NCBI GenBank assembly: GCA_036924085.1 | Contig: JAVGWX010000005.1 | Span: 38,579,483 to 38,643,482, forward strand | Length of the DNA stretch: 64,000 nucleotides | Origin: Ariolimax columbianus | Taxonomy: Eukaryota > Mollusca > Gastropoda > Stylommatophora > Arionidae | Direction of reading: 5' to 3' | Shown here: positions 35,567-47,050 of the stretch, piece after piece | How the letters are laid out: the number at the start of each line of letters is the position of its first letter | Position numbering within the stretch: the first letter of the stretch is position 1 | Program-made: the position numbers and the translations under genes | Notes under the pieces: generated by a model | What the model was told of the DNA's origin: nothing | Database searches by the model: none | What the model saw: the letters and a program-made list of their open reading frames with translations, nothing else

Positions 35567-35960
35567 AATACCTTGCCTGATTATCATTTTGTCAGCACCA
35601 GTAGTTTAGTACATTTCCTGAGTGCCCTTGTATCAGCACTACTAGCTTAGTACCTTTCCTGATTGCCCGTCTAAAAGCTCCACTAGTTTAGTACCTTTCA
35701 TAATTGCCCGTCTAAAAGCTCCACTAGTTTAGTACCTTTCCTGATTGTCCGTCTAAAAGCTACACTAGTTTAGTACCTTTGCTGATTGCCCGTCTAACAG
35801 CTCCACTAGTTTAGTACCTTACCTGATTGCCCGTCTAACAGCTCCACAGGTTTAGTACCTTTCCTGATTGCCCTTGTATCAGCTTCACTAATTTAGTACC
35901 ACCCTTTATTGCCCTAGTATCACCACCACTAGTTTAGTACCGTTCATGATTGCCCTTGGT
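35567..35960. repeat. Right part of the ~42-bp minisatellite
   Basis: About nine units of ACTAGTTTAGTACCTTTCCT plus GATTGCCCGTCTAAAAGCTCC or GATTGCCCTTGTATCAGC. The first 14 bp are the second arm of the target-site duplication of the LINE. Confidence 0.9.
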
Positions 35961-37204
35961 CCGGGCTGCAATGTATTGCACCTCTATTGTTTGGCATTGT
36001 TCCAGCCAACCAGCATGCACTGAGACAAACATAAAATGAGAAGGTTGAATGCGGGTATTGTCCATTGGATTCCACTGGTGAATGGTTTAATGCAAAATGG
36101 GGAGTCATTTATCTATCTGCTGAGCAGTATCGACAAGCTGCATGGTTCAGAAAAGGATATTGCCGTAATAATTTGAAAGGAGAGAAGGTGGGTTTCTATT
36201 CATTTCGCTCGGGTCTTTATAATATTTAGCGGTGATTGATACTAATACACAATTGACGTGCTTGAACTGTTAAATCCGTGATGGTGTATGGTTCTCGGAC
36301 TTGACGAGCTGCCAAGGCCCTGACTAACACAAAAATCCGCAGACTTCTATCCCCGATTGTCAGCGCATGATCGAACGACTGTGATGGTACGATTAGGTCA
36401 TTAATGCCGATCTATTAATCAGAACTGGTCAACTGCAGATCGAACTATACACTAGATGTTCACGACGGTGTTTGCTATGTGGCACGTCAGACGTCCCCTT
36501 TATGGTGTTACAATACAGTCTTCAACCTTGAGCGAAAGGCAAGTCACGATATTCGTGGAGAAGAGAGCTTGAATTGAAATTAATCAAACAGGAAAGTCGG
36601 GAGATGTGTTAAAACTGTTGGCTCATGATTTGGCGATTTGGCGGTGGTTTCATTGAACTGCTATACTTTTCTTGGAGCTGAACCTTTATTCATTGATAAG
36701 TTGCTGACATTGATTGCTGTTTAATAAAGATGACTAATATTAATGGATGTCTTACAATGACTTAAATTAAAAGATGATGAAGAAAAACGTATGTTTGATG
36801 TTCAACAAAGACTGGTATTGATGGATATGGAACACAAGATGACATTAGGCAATGCTTAAAAATGACTGATATTGGTCTAAGTGTATCAAAGAATGCTGCT
36901 GATCAAGGTTTACCTTCACTTAATTAGTCCTTATATTTCTATCATATACGTCCTGTCTCTTGTTTAAGTGGCTGATTATGTCTGCTTAATAGGATAGCCA
37001 ACGTCACAGTCGATTTGATGATATATCTGTAGAGTATGGTGCTACCTTACTCTAATGGTAACGGGTACAACTAGTTATCAGGAACATGTTACACTGGATA
37101 TCAGGACCATGTACGACTGGATATCAGGTCTAGATAAGAAATTATATAAGGGCTTAATAGAGAAGGTAAAAAACACCGTGACATGCCCAAAAAACAAACA
37201 AACT
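35961..37204. other. Unassigned spacer
   Basis: No gene or repeat family recognised. Confidence 0.45.
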
Positions 37205-37992
37205 GTTAAGATGAGATAATAAACAGGCTGTAAGGATCAGGTCACAAACAAGATGAACAGACCAGGTAACAAACAGGCTGTAAGGACCATGTAATAAACA
37301 GGCTGTAAGGACCAGGTAACAAACGCCCCGTAAGGACCAGGTAACAAACGCACTGTAAGGACCTGGTAACAAACAAGATGTAAGAACCAGGTAACACACA
37401 CGATGTAAGGATCAGGTAATAAACAGGATGTAATGATCAGGTAACAAACACGATGTACGGATAAGGTAACAAACAAGATGTAGTCACCAGGTAACAAATA
37501 CGATGTAAGGACCAGGTAACAAACAAGATGTAAAGACCAGGTAACAAATGCTAGTAGTGACCAGGAAATAAACAAGATGTAAGGATCAGGTAACGCACAA
37601 GATGTAGTGACCAGGTAACATACAAGATGTAATGACCAGGTAACAAACACGATGTATAGACCAGGTAACAAACACGATGTAAGGATCAGGTAACAAACAC
37701 GATGTAAGGACCATGAAACAAACACGATGTAAGGATCAGGTAACAAACACATAAGGACCAGGCAACACACAAGATGTAGTGACCAGGTAACACACGCGAT
37801 GTAAGTACCCTGAAACAAATTAGATGTAAGGACCAGATACCATACATGATATAAGGACCAGGTAACAAACACGATGTAAGGATCAGATAACAAACACGAT
37901 ATAAGGACCAGGTAACAAACACGATGTAACGACCAGGTAACAACAATACGGTGTCGTGACCAGTCAACAGACACGCTGTAAAAACCAAGTAA
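37205..37992. repeat. 25-bp minisatellite, about 31 units
   Basis: Units of GGACCAGGTAACAAACACGA plus TGTAA, period 25 with small indels. On the minus strand the unit lacks stops in all three frames; since 25 is 1 mod 3, translation cycles through the frames and gives a 25-residue periodic peptide. Those long minus-strand frames are artefacts. Confidence 0.93.
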
Positions 37993-38394
37993 TAAAAAGA
38001 TTGCCAGGGCTAGGCTACACGGACTTTAAGCACAGACAACACTTGGGCTGTTAGGACTGTGCTACGCAGACTATTAGGCTCAAGGACGGTACAATATACA
38101 ATACAACGAAAGCAAAGCTGTCACTTTATATTGTACTTTCCTTAACCTGTGGAGGGAATTTTTAGATTAGTTCAAATAACATTTTTAGATGCCAAACGTT
38201 GTCTGTATTGATAGTGATTTCATTACAATCATTAATAATCTTGATTTGATGCTGTTCCAAAAACTGCTTGCTGAAACCGGTGTGTCGGGTAGATATGGCG
38301 CAGATATAGCAGCCTCGCTGTAAACTGCGATACAACACCACCAACGTTGTTTCCATGACAAGCGCAGAAGAATTGTCTTCTCAAATTGATGGTC

Positions 38395-38800
38395 CGTTAG
38401 TTTAGTTTAGTTTAATTTAGTTTAGTTTAGTCGATGATTCAACGTTATTGTACACTGTTTAACCCAACAGTGCCAGGTATCTTCTCCATATCTGTGGAGA
38501 ATCGTAACACAATGCGCGAACTTCGTAGCAACGGCGAGGATCCCGTAATAAATTGGGTTGATTTTTAACATATATTTAAATTGTGCCCGGGCAGCGGCCG
38601 TCACGCATACGCATTACGATTTTCAACTGAAATGGTATTTTTTAACGTACGGGAAACTGACAACGGCGTCCGATCTTTATCCATAGATCTGGGGAAATAA
38701 CAGAAAGCCCAAGTGAAAAATTCACAGTTTCCACCGTAATTTACACCGCAACCTCCAGCACCGGAGCCAGACGTCTTACCTCGAGACCACTCATTTATTA
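38395..38800 (-). mobile_element. SINE-2 copy 1 (tRNA-headed, CTAAA tail)
   Basis: On the minus strand the head reads GAGTGGTCTCGAGGTAAGAC (A-box-like) and GCTCCGGTGCTGGAGGTTGC GG, with the B box degraded. The body includes ACGGCCGCTGCCCGGGCACA, GGATCCTCGCCGTTGCTACG and GGGTTAAACAGTG, and it ends with a CTAAA-type run (38395-38430). It aligns with 50050-50300 (minus, head and body) and 42885-43200 (plus, body and tail). Confidence 0.7.
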
Positions 38801-38999
38801 CTGTTTTACACTTGTGATATAAATATTTAAATTTAAACGTATAATGCCAGTTGGCAAGACAGTTATGCTGGCTGTATTCTCTTCCTGATTTTAATTTGGA
38901 GTTTTCCGTCTACCGTTAATGTAATTCTAAGGCTGAACTTAGCTTAACATTTCTATAATGGTTTGGCAGACTGCAAAGTATTCAGTCAGTTTATTTTAT

Positions 39000-39230
39000 A
39001 CCACTTGACCTAAAAACAACTATGCGCTTTCAAGCTATTCTTGAATGCATCAACTGATTCTGCCCCCTGTTGACCTTGACGAGTGTTTGATAGTTACTGT
39101 TACACAATGGGAGAGACTGCACCCGTTACACGGAAAAACACATTCTGATCAAAGGCATGCCTCTTGAGACACAATCTAGCCATTTATTGAAGAGATCAAA
39201 GTGCTTAACATGGATAAGACAATAAAAACG
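39000..39230 (-). mobile_element. Possible LINE 3' end fragment
   Basis: Minus-strand QGAESVDAFKNSLKAH near 39070-39025 resembles the VVxAxSVNxFKNxLDxH end of CR1/L2-like RT proteins. Only this motif supports it. Confidence 0.3.
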
Positions 39231-39294
39231 CGGACTTGACTACTATTTTAGAAAAATATGTTAATTGTATCTACTTATTGTTGGCAAGCAAAAA

Positions 39295-39329
39295 AAAACA
39301 AGAACTACATATATATATATATATAAATA
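39295..39329. repeat. Short TA run
   Basis: CATATATATATATATATAAA close to the 3' end of the minus-strand LINE. Confidence 0.8.
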
Positions 39330-41850
39330 CATATATCATCATCATATAGCATGTCCTTTGTAGAACGTTGCTCCCATCACAGTCTGTCTGAAAGAAACTC
39401 GTTCTCTTGCCAAAACTACAGCCGCCGCCAGTCATAATCTGGCATTCCTGGATATCTTGGTGCCATCGTCTTCCTCTTTTTCCATCACCGTTCTCTCGAG
39501 ACCGTTGTGTCTCTTGATGTGACCAAAGTATTTGCATTATCTAGCCAAAATGGAATTGATAAACCAGTTCTCCTCTATGCTCAACTCTTACCGAATGTCT
39601 AATTTTGTTTTTTTCTCTGTCCAGGGTATTTTTAGGATCTTTCTGTAACATTTTGACTCGAATGATTTGATTCTTTGTCTAGAAGTTTTGGTAATCGTCC
39701 ATGCTTCACACCCATAAGCAGCCACAGGAAAAACACAGGCTCTCAAGACTTTTACTTTTATCCTTTTGTTGGTGCCCTGCCATAATTTCTTCAGCTGTTC
39801 AGTCTCTGCATTGCCATAGCTAGTCTTCGTCTGATTTCTTTCGAGATGAACTATATGCACGGTAAACCCCATTTCCTTCATGATTTTCCACATATTTTGC
39901 TGTTTTACCGTGTCGAAGGCCTAGGTGTAATCAATGAAACATGTGTACAGGTCTACATTAAACTCTTCATTTTTTGTAGATATTGCTTAAATTAAATATA
40001 TGGCCCCTGGTCCCTCTGTATTTTCTAAAACCTGCCTGGACTACATGAATATCAGATTCAAACCTTTTCTCTATCCGTCTTAATAGGATTCGCAAGAGTA
40101 TCTTGCTAGCGTGGCTGATCAGCGCGATAGTTCGGTAGTTCGTGCACAGCTTTAGATTATCTTTTTTGGGGACGGGAATATAAATTGTTTTCTTCCATGC
40201 CTCTGGACACTCTGCACTGTTCCATATCTGTTTACACAGTTTGTGATAGACTCGAGCACTTGCCTCCCCTCCTGCTGTTTATTATCGAATCCTGGGGACT
40301 TTCCCTTTTTCAGGCTTTTAATTGTAGAGCGTACTTCTTCCAATGTTGGTTCAGGTTCTTACTCATCCTTTGGAAGGATTGTAACTGAACGCTTTGTGCT
40401 ATCTCCATACATGGTTCTGCAGTACTCTCTATATCTATTCAGTATGTCTTTGGTTTCTGTTAATGTGTTATACTTATTGTCATTTATGACATGTCGAACC
40501 GGACGGAACTCCCTTGTCAGTGTTTTTATTGCCTTAAATGCATCTCTCTCTTTGCCTTGTTGCTGTATGTTTTCTATATCCTTACACGTTTCCACTATGT
40601 ATCTTCCTTTATCTTTTCTTATTTCTCTTCTAACTTTTCTTGCACTGTTTTCATATGCTGTGTTGGTCCCCTTTCTTCCCATTTGTTTTAATTGTTGCCT
40701 TTCTTCAATGAGTTTCTGTGTTTCCTCTGTTATATAGCTCTGTTTCTTGTGCGACATCTTAGGAATCATTTCTTTCACTGTCGAGATCAAAATATCCCTT
40801 GCATACGATGTCAACTCCTCAGGTGTCATCTCTTCCTGTACCGCAAGCAACGCCTCAAATGTGTTATCTACTTTGATGTTGTATTCAGTAGTTATTGCTG
40901 TTACATTGCAGCGTATTGGCTGGTAACCTTTTTTGATCCTACGTAGTCTTGTTTGGAAAACTGCAAACAGTAATTCATGGTCCGTATCGCACATGTGATC
41001 TCCATCTTTGTTGCACTAGGATGTAATCTATTTGGTTTATGCTGTTGCCATCAGGGGAGGTCCACGTCTATAGTCTACGTGGATGTTGTTTGAAGAAGGT
41101 GTTGGCAATGGAGAGGTTGTTTTCCCTGCAGAATTCAACCAGTTTTTCTCCTCGCTCATTTTTGTGTCCCAAACCAAAAGGTCATAGAACACTTCTCTCC
41201 TCTTCGGCTCTTTCTTCTCCGACTTTCGCATTGAAATCGCCAATGATGACCAAGATGTCTCTTTTTTCAACTTTTTCCATCGCTTCGTGCATGGTGTTAT
41301 AGAAATCATCCATTTCGCAATGGTTTGCTGCTGATGTTGGTGCATACACTTGAATTATTGTTAAATTTATTGTCTTTTTCTTTAGTCTGATTACAATTAT
41401 TCGGTCGTTGACTGGATTGTAGCCGAGCAGTGAAGGTGCCGTCGTCTTTGACAGAATAAAGCCGACCCCGCTTTTTCCACCCTTGTCCATCCCAGAGTAT
41501 ATGAATGTTTCTCCTGAGGCGCTGGTACAGTGCCCTTGACCGGCCCATCTGTGTTCAGAGACTCCAAGAACATCTATCTTGGTTCTCTCCATCTCTCTTC
41601 TAATCATGAACAACTTGCCCTGGTATAGGCTCCTGACGTTCCAGGTGCCTATTCTTAGTTTTGTTTTTAGTCCCATTTCAGAGTTGTCCACTGTAATTGC
41701 AGTCGGGTTTAGGCCGTCATCTCTATTACTTGTACTTACTCTGAAATCGGCCTCTTCTCCAGTTGGCGTCGATGATCTGCCTGGCCTGAGGGCCTCACCA
41801 TCAGATCTTTGAGTTTCGTTTCTCTCAACTGTCATAAGTTTCTTGGCATT
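39330..41850 (-). mobile_element. LINE with endonuclease and partial RT, RT palm deleted
   Basis: The least truncated LINE here. Minus strand frame 41835-41182 carries an APE endonuclease: LRIGTWNVRSLY (TWN near 41646-41638), VLGVSEHRWAGQG, IIQVYAPT and IIGDFNAKVG. The endonuclease end and linker continue as DTDHELLFAVFQTRLRRIKK, KVRREIRKDKGRYI and YREYCRTMYGD (40994-40359). RT N-terminus: EEVRSTIKSLKKGKSPGFDN, IFPSPKK, LKLCTNYRTIALISHASKIL (about 40330-40090), QAGFRK. Then MWKIMKEMGF joins directly to ETEQLKKLWQGTNKRIKVKV and YGCEAWTITKTSRQRIKSFE: the YADD palm segment is missing. It ends with LQRTCYMMM near 39350. The same family lies at 54520-54980. Confidence 0.9.
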
Positions 41851-41899
41851 TTACATCCAGTAGTTTGCCATTGCTCTCTGAACGTTGTTCTGGCCGCTT

Positions 41900-42470
41900 A
41901 CCAACTATGGTCTCTGGTGCGCCCTTAGCCCGATACCAGGCGTTTCCAGCTCCCGCTTTCAGAGTCGTTGTCGCACAGGTCGATCTTCCGCCTGTTCCAC
42001 CAGCAGCTGTGTGTACTTTTCTCCGTAGTGTCCATTCTTAAGTATATTTCACACATTTCCACGACAGAGCGTTCTCGTCTTAGGTTTAGCGGTTCAATGT
42101 TAGAGTTAATTTCACATGCATCTGTCGGCGTTGTTTTCATGGAACCACTTATAAACAGCAGAGCGTGATTTTATACTCTATTCAGCCCGTGTAAGAAGCT
42201 TTCTCTTGCAGTGGCTTAGATGGGAGTGAATAGTCAATTCCCACAATTCAATAGCCAATGTATAACTGGCGTAGCCAATCTTGATCTGTCCCCTATCTAC
42301 AAATAGAAAGGTGCTCGATGAGTTAGAGAATTGTGAATGCTTTTTTATAGTGTTTCATAGTGGCTCTTAGCTCGACTCCGAGGTATCTGGAGGTTTTGTC
42401 ATATGTTAATTGCACTCTGTTCATTTTGACATCGATATTTTCCTCTTTAATCCTTTTATTTAAGCTGAAC
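41900..42470 (-). mobile_element. LINE RT thumb and connector fragment
   Basis: Minus strand: VQLTYDKTSRYLGVELRATM (about 42415-42355, RT block 7), then after decay DYSLPSK, and NHALLFISGSMKTTPTDACE, INSNIEPLNLRRERSVVEMC (42175-42060). The MKxTPTxACE...PLxLRRE connector lies between RT and RNase H in I/Jockey-like LINEs, as in NQAMRV and MKSTPIVELEKI at 62250-62300. It abuts the upstream end of the previous LINE on the same strand. Confidence 0.72.
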
Positions 42471-42487
42471 ACGCTAAACACAATTTA

Positions 42488-42521
42488 GCACACACACACA
42501 CAGGCAAACACGTAGGCACGC

Positions 42522-42553
<32 letters not shown>

Positions 42554-42556
42554 ACT
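42488..42556. repeat. (CA)n microsatellite
   Basis: Imperfect CA run with GCAAACACGTAGGCACG interruption. Confidence 0.95.
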
Positions 42557-42559
42557 CTA

Positions 42560-42880
42560 TTGGAATGATGGTCATATTGTTAACAGAATACCAAAAAAAG
42601 GGGGATCTATCAGATTCCAGTAACTGTCGTACCATATTATCAATGCCAGGAAATGTAAACTTTGTGACATGATGCTAGGAGACTCGCAGTAACAGTCAAT
42701 GAATCACTCAGAAAGGGACAGGCTGGTCTTAGTCCAACACGATTATGCAAAGAAAATATCGCCACACTTGGATCATTTTAGAAGATATTTTGGAGTTCCA
42801 AATGTCGCTTCAGTCTTCGCCGTTCACCAATTTGGACAGTCCTTCTCGCGTTCGCAGATGTACAAGTGTTAAAGGACACA
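42560..42880 (+). mobile_element. LINE RT finger fragment
   Basis: Plus strand: IVNRIPKKGDLSDSSNCRTI (about 42575-42635), SMPGNVNFV, then LAVTVNESLRKGQAGLSPTR (42677-42740) matching LRxEQAGFRxxR, and HTWIILEDILEFQMSLQSSP (IITLRIILEQxLEFQSSLY) at 42763-42822. RT blocks 1-3 only. Frame changes between them. Confidence 0.75.
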
Positions 42881-42884
42881 GCGA

Positions 42885-43200
42885 AAGGATAACTGGTTGT
42901 CCACTATCGGTACAAATATGCCTGCAGATAACTGCTCAGAACAATCGCTAGAGATGCCAACATTAATCGAAAAGAATAGGCTTAGCGGCTGCTGCCTGGA
43001 CACATTTCAACATTATGTTAAAAGCCTACCCAATATATCAGAGGATCATATCCAGAGCTACGGAGTTCGTGTATTGTGCCGAGATCCTCAGAAATTATGG
43101 AGAAGGACAGAGCACTTTCAGGTTAAACAGTGCAATGAAGTTGATTCTTCGACTAAAACTTAACTCAACTAAGCATTTGATACCTACAGGTTGCACAATC
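42885..43200 (+). mobile_element. SINE-2 copy 2 (body and 3' end)
   Basis: Matches the reverse complement of 38395-38640: GGCTTAGCGGCTGCTGCCTG, GTTAAAAGCCTACCCAATAT, GAGCTACGGAGTTCGTGTAT, TTATGGAGAAGG, GGTTAAACAGTGCAATGAAG and CGACTAAAACTTAACTCAAC near the tail. The tRNA head is missing. Confidence 0.65.
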
Positions 43201-44170
43201 TGTGATCATGCCAAGTCGAATGCAAATCATCTAAGCTAAATAAAAACGAATTCGTATTAGAAGATTACATATGAACAATTCACTCTTTTGTTGTTTCAGT
43301 TTGTGTTGTTGTTGCAAAACCAGTTACTCTAATTGGCGGAGCATAGAACCAACGCCTCTTTTGGATTTATCCCATCCAGCTTAAAAGTAGTCCTGAGTCC
43401 ATTTCTTCCCCGTCTGGCTTTATTTGGCAACCGTTTCCAGATCCATCAAAACCGTCCCTGGTCGCCTGACTAGCCCGTCAGGAAAAGAAACAATTGGTCT
43501 AGTCATGAACCATTTGGACGTTTAAGCATGCCCTATTTACAGCCAATCAGCAGCGATGCCGACAATGGAGAAATTGATGATCTGAAGGGGACAGTACTAG
43601 TAGAACTGTGATGGTGTTAGTAAATAATTCATTACAAATTTTAATTCGAAGACAGAAAACCCAAATCTTCATACAAGACAAAGAAATGGTAGAGCTATCT
43701 ACAACAATAGATGTCCCTGGAGTAGAATACATACATGTAGTGAATCCAACTTTTAAAATGACAAGTTCATTATACACATAAACAAAATATGGATAATATT
43801 GTCTTGTACATTCGCAAGTAATGGTGTAATGAAGTTCATTCACATTTAAACATCATATAAATAATTGGTACTTGTTCATCCGGAACTAAGGAAAAAAGTA
43901 TTCATTTCATAGATTTAATTTTACATACCCTGAAAGTTGACGTATTGTGGGGTAGAAAATTATGAACTTCGAATAAACATAAAAATGAATATAATAAAGT
44001 TATAGTATTTTCAGTAGTATCCGCTATTGACTGCCGTGCGCTAAAACAGCCTGCACAATTTCACGATGATTGATTAATATTTGATAAAGTTATGATATTT
44101 TTATGATCAAAAATTGTTAATTTTGGAACAAAACAGATAATCCATATTTGTATTCCAGAATTACACACAC
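43201..44170. other. Unassigned AT-rich spacer
   Basis: No gene recognised. The far part (about 43900-44170) could be the 3' flank of the Mutator-like element, but no terminal inverted repeat was found by eye. Confidence 0.45.
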
Positions 44171-44175
44171 TTACC

Positions 44176-46095
44176 TCAATGACCCCCCGCCAGGTAAGGG
44201 AAGCCATCCGACTGAGTTTGTGCCTCTTCTAACCCAAGTTGCTTTCTCCTTCTCGATCTTCTTGCTTCCATTGATGCTTCTGTTGCTCTCCTTTGAGCAT
44301 TTTGCAACCGTTCGTTATCAGTGATTGATAAATACTCTGATGTGAAACATCCACATAACAGCTGCATCTCTGCAAAGTGGGCTTTCATCGCTTTTGCTCC
44401 ATCGTTGAAAAGGAGGGTTGCTATGCCAACAGCAATCTTAACAGCCGCTAATCCATGGTACTTGTGTTTGGGGCAATATCGCCATATTCTGCTATTGATG
44501 GATTCATTAGCATTCTGGGTGTGTCCATCAAGACATTTGTCAACAGATCAGGTGGGACAAATCTCTGAAAACTGGATTGATGACATCCATAATGGCCGCA
44601 GGCAGGTTGTTTATGTGTGTATAATCAATTTCTTTGTTGGCAATAACAGCTTGTTTATATGGGCCCCAACTTATTTTACACAGATTGTGGGCAGGCCTCT
44701 GGTCTGTGTAGAGCTTGTGAAAATATATCGCCCAAACAGCTTCGCACATTCCTTTCAAGTTTTTCTTATTGCCCCTAATTGTATTTCCATAATGTTTCTG
44801 GATGGAGTCCATATGTGTGTCTGTAAGCCTTCCCTTTCCGTCAATATTCTTCCCATCTGAAAATTTCCTTTCACCTGAAGAAGTCTTGATTTTGCGCAGA
44901 CCAGTTCCCATCCTTTTTTGCACATGGCCTACACATTCTATCTTCTCAACTAGGATATGACCATATGGCTTTGAGTTATAGATTCGCTTAAATCGTGTCT
45001 CCATCCCTAATAAAGCTTGTGTACCTCAGTTTATATCGTTCAACTGATCTGAGAAATAAGTCTGCAGCAATTGTTGCCCCCATACATCCAGATGAACCAC
45101 TGTGTGTTGCTGTACACTGAGTTTAATTATTCTGCTGCCACAATTTATACGCCTCTGAATATTTGTCTTTAACTTTCCAGTAGTTGCACGATTTGCACAC
45201 TTTTGAGAGTGTCCCGGTGGCCAGAACCTTCCCTGTGACACAACCAATCAGTGTAGTTACTTCTATTTTTTACGAATGTCCGCGGGCCATCCAAGTTCCA
45301 TCTACAGATACATCAATATTACGGCACACATCAGCTGACTCAGTCTCCTCTGCTAACTTGAATTATGTTTCTGCTGCTGTCTTCATACCAGCTGCCTGTG
45401 AGGAACAAACAGCACGTTCTATCCTACCATTTATCAGTTTATATGTACTCTTCAGGACGGGTGGAGGAAGATTCATCATTCCACAAAATGGCTGCAAATC
45501 TGAATGGCTACCACCGACACATCGCATAGCAAAAACCGCGCTCCTATTGATTGAGTGTACTTGTAAACTGTTGCTGATGTTGACACTCATGTGGGGGCTA
45601 GAAGGGAAAGGAGTTTGTTTTTTCCACTTTCTGTTGCTACACAAAAATTCAAATGTACTACCGAGTCCACGTCTTTCATATTCAGTAAGTCTGACTTGGC
45701 TGTGACAAAATGCACAAACGAGCTGTGATGTAATCTGGTGACAGAGAATATCCAGGTCAATTATCCTGTTTCCCTCACCATTATTATGATCATCATCTAG
45801 AACGTGTTCTTCCTCGCCTGTTGATTCTTCAAAATCTGTATCCCGATCATTATCATCAAAAACGTCATAAAGGTCTTTTATTTTCATCGATAATCGACTG
45901 TGAGTGGTCGTGGCACTATTGGTGTCAACTTTAGGGCTCTTACAAGACTTAGTAATAACTGTGTTGTTTGTAACAGAAAAGCCATCAACTACTGTTTCTA
46001 CAACTGCATGCTGCTCACATTTAATTGCATCTGGATATAACTGTCTGTTTTTATTCGCAAACCTATTTCCATGAAACTTGCGCTTCCTGGATTAG
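44176..46095 (-). pseudogene. Mutator-like DDE transposase pseudogene
   Basis: Minus strand, about 600 residues. N-terminus RKRKFHGNRFANKNRQ (46090 on; no ATG in frame, a stop lies just before), acidic spacer DDNDRDTDFEESTGEEEH, zinc-site region LVCAFCHSQV and FLCSNRK (45755-45660), FAMRCVGGSHSDLQPFCGMM and NLPPPVLKSTYKLINGRIER. First catalytic Asp in DVSVDGTWM at 45300-45302, RDGDT near 45000-45010, then YGHILVEKIECVGHVQKRMG and KGRLTDTHMDSIQKHYGN, AVWAIYFHK, and NESINSRIW with Glu at 44503-44505. The order matches the domesticated and transposon proteins with the Mutator-like transposase domain in animals. Frameshifts near 45000, 45300 and 44545 disable it. C-terminal coil RRATEASMEARRSRRRKQLG ends at 44176. 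Confidence 0.85.
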
Positions 46096-46834
46096 TTACA
46101 TTACTTTTTATCACTTGACATTGTTGGGAATTTCAGTGATCAAACAAAATTTGTCATACAGTATCGAAAAAAATGTGTTACCTCATGGGCGCATCCATTT
46201 GCAATAGAGTTATCTGACTTTGGGAGCGTTCATGAATTAAAAGAAATCTAAGGAGGTACTAATTGTAGCTACACAGGAAACGTGCATAGGTAAATTCACT
46301 TTTGTCTGAATGAAAATAAAAATAGCTTTTCTTCCCAAACGCGGAAGATTTCTTTTCTTTGAGAAGCCATAATTCGGGAACTAATTAACCGATTAAAAAG
46401 AACTAAACAGAAATTTGTAGACAATTTGTTGATCTTCAATTTGATACCATTTGTGTCTTGAAATAAAACAATTGAATTTTTTCGAAAATCCTGCTGGTAC
46501 TGCTCCCAAATGGCGCAGTCCTTGTTGACTCTCACAACACTGTCGACCATTCGACTTTCAGAGATAACATACTTCCACTAATATCCCATGCCTAGTATTG
46601 ACACACAGACACTCTTAGTCTTACTAACTCGTTCAATATTTTCCTGAATCCCTATTTCAGCGTCTCGAACGTCTATTTACATAAGTGCTGTTTGATGACG
46701 GATACATTGTTGGTCTGTTGTGATTACCAATATAATGCAAGGTGCGTTGTGTTATGTCCAGCTGGATTCCCTTTGTCGGTTCGTGATCGGAGTTAGCTGT
46801 GGATTGTTGGGGACTGAGGTAAACAACCATCTTT
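46096..46834. other. Unassigned spacer upstream of the transposase
   Basis: No gene recognised; may include the 5' end of the Mutator-like element. Confidence 0.4.
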
Positions 46835-47050
46835 GTTACTAGTGTAGTTACGTTTCCTGTAATGATAAACAAACACATACAATGAGAGGAACAACCAACT
46901 GTATTGTTGTAGTTACGTTTCCTTTAATGATAAACAAACACATACAATTAGAGGAACAACCAACTGTATTGTTGTAGTTACGTTTCCTTTAATGATAAAC
47001 AAACACATAAAATGTTGGAAACAAGCAACTATTAGATTGTTTTAGTTACA
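46835..47050. repeat. 65-bp tandem repeat, 3 units
   Basis: GTAGTTACGTTTCC recurs at 46844, 46909 and 46974, with AATGATAAACAAACACATAC following each time. Units 1-2 are nearly identical. Confidence 0.93.

Noticed and set aside
37154..37988. Long minus-strand frames with a YLVLTSCLLPGPY-type periodic peptide
   Set aside because: Produced by the stop-free 25-bp unit cycling through frames; looks membrane-like only by composition.
38395..38430. Interstitial telomere repeat (TTTAG)n
   Set aside because: Irregular, short, and positioned as the tail of a minus-strand SINE-2 copy.
40185..41302. Several plus-strand frames of 66-164 codons
   Set aside because: Antisense shadows of the LINE at 39330-41850, whose endonuclease and RT motifs are on the minus strand.
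44321..45705. Plus-strand frames of 179 and 173 codons
   Set aside because: Antisense to the Mutator-like transposase, which shows the recognisable motifs.
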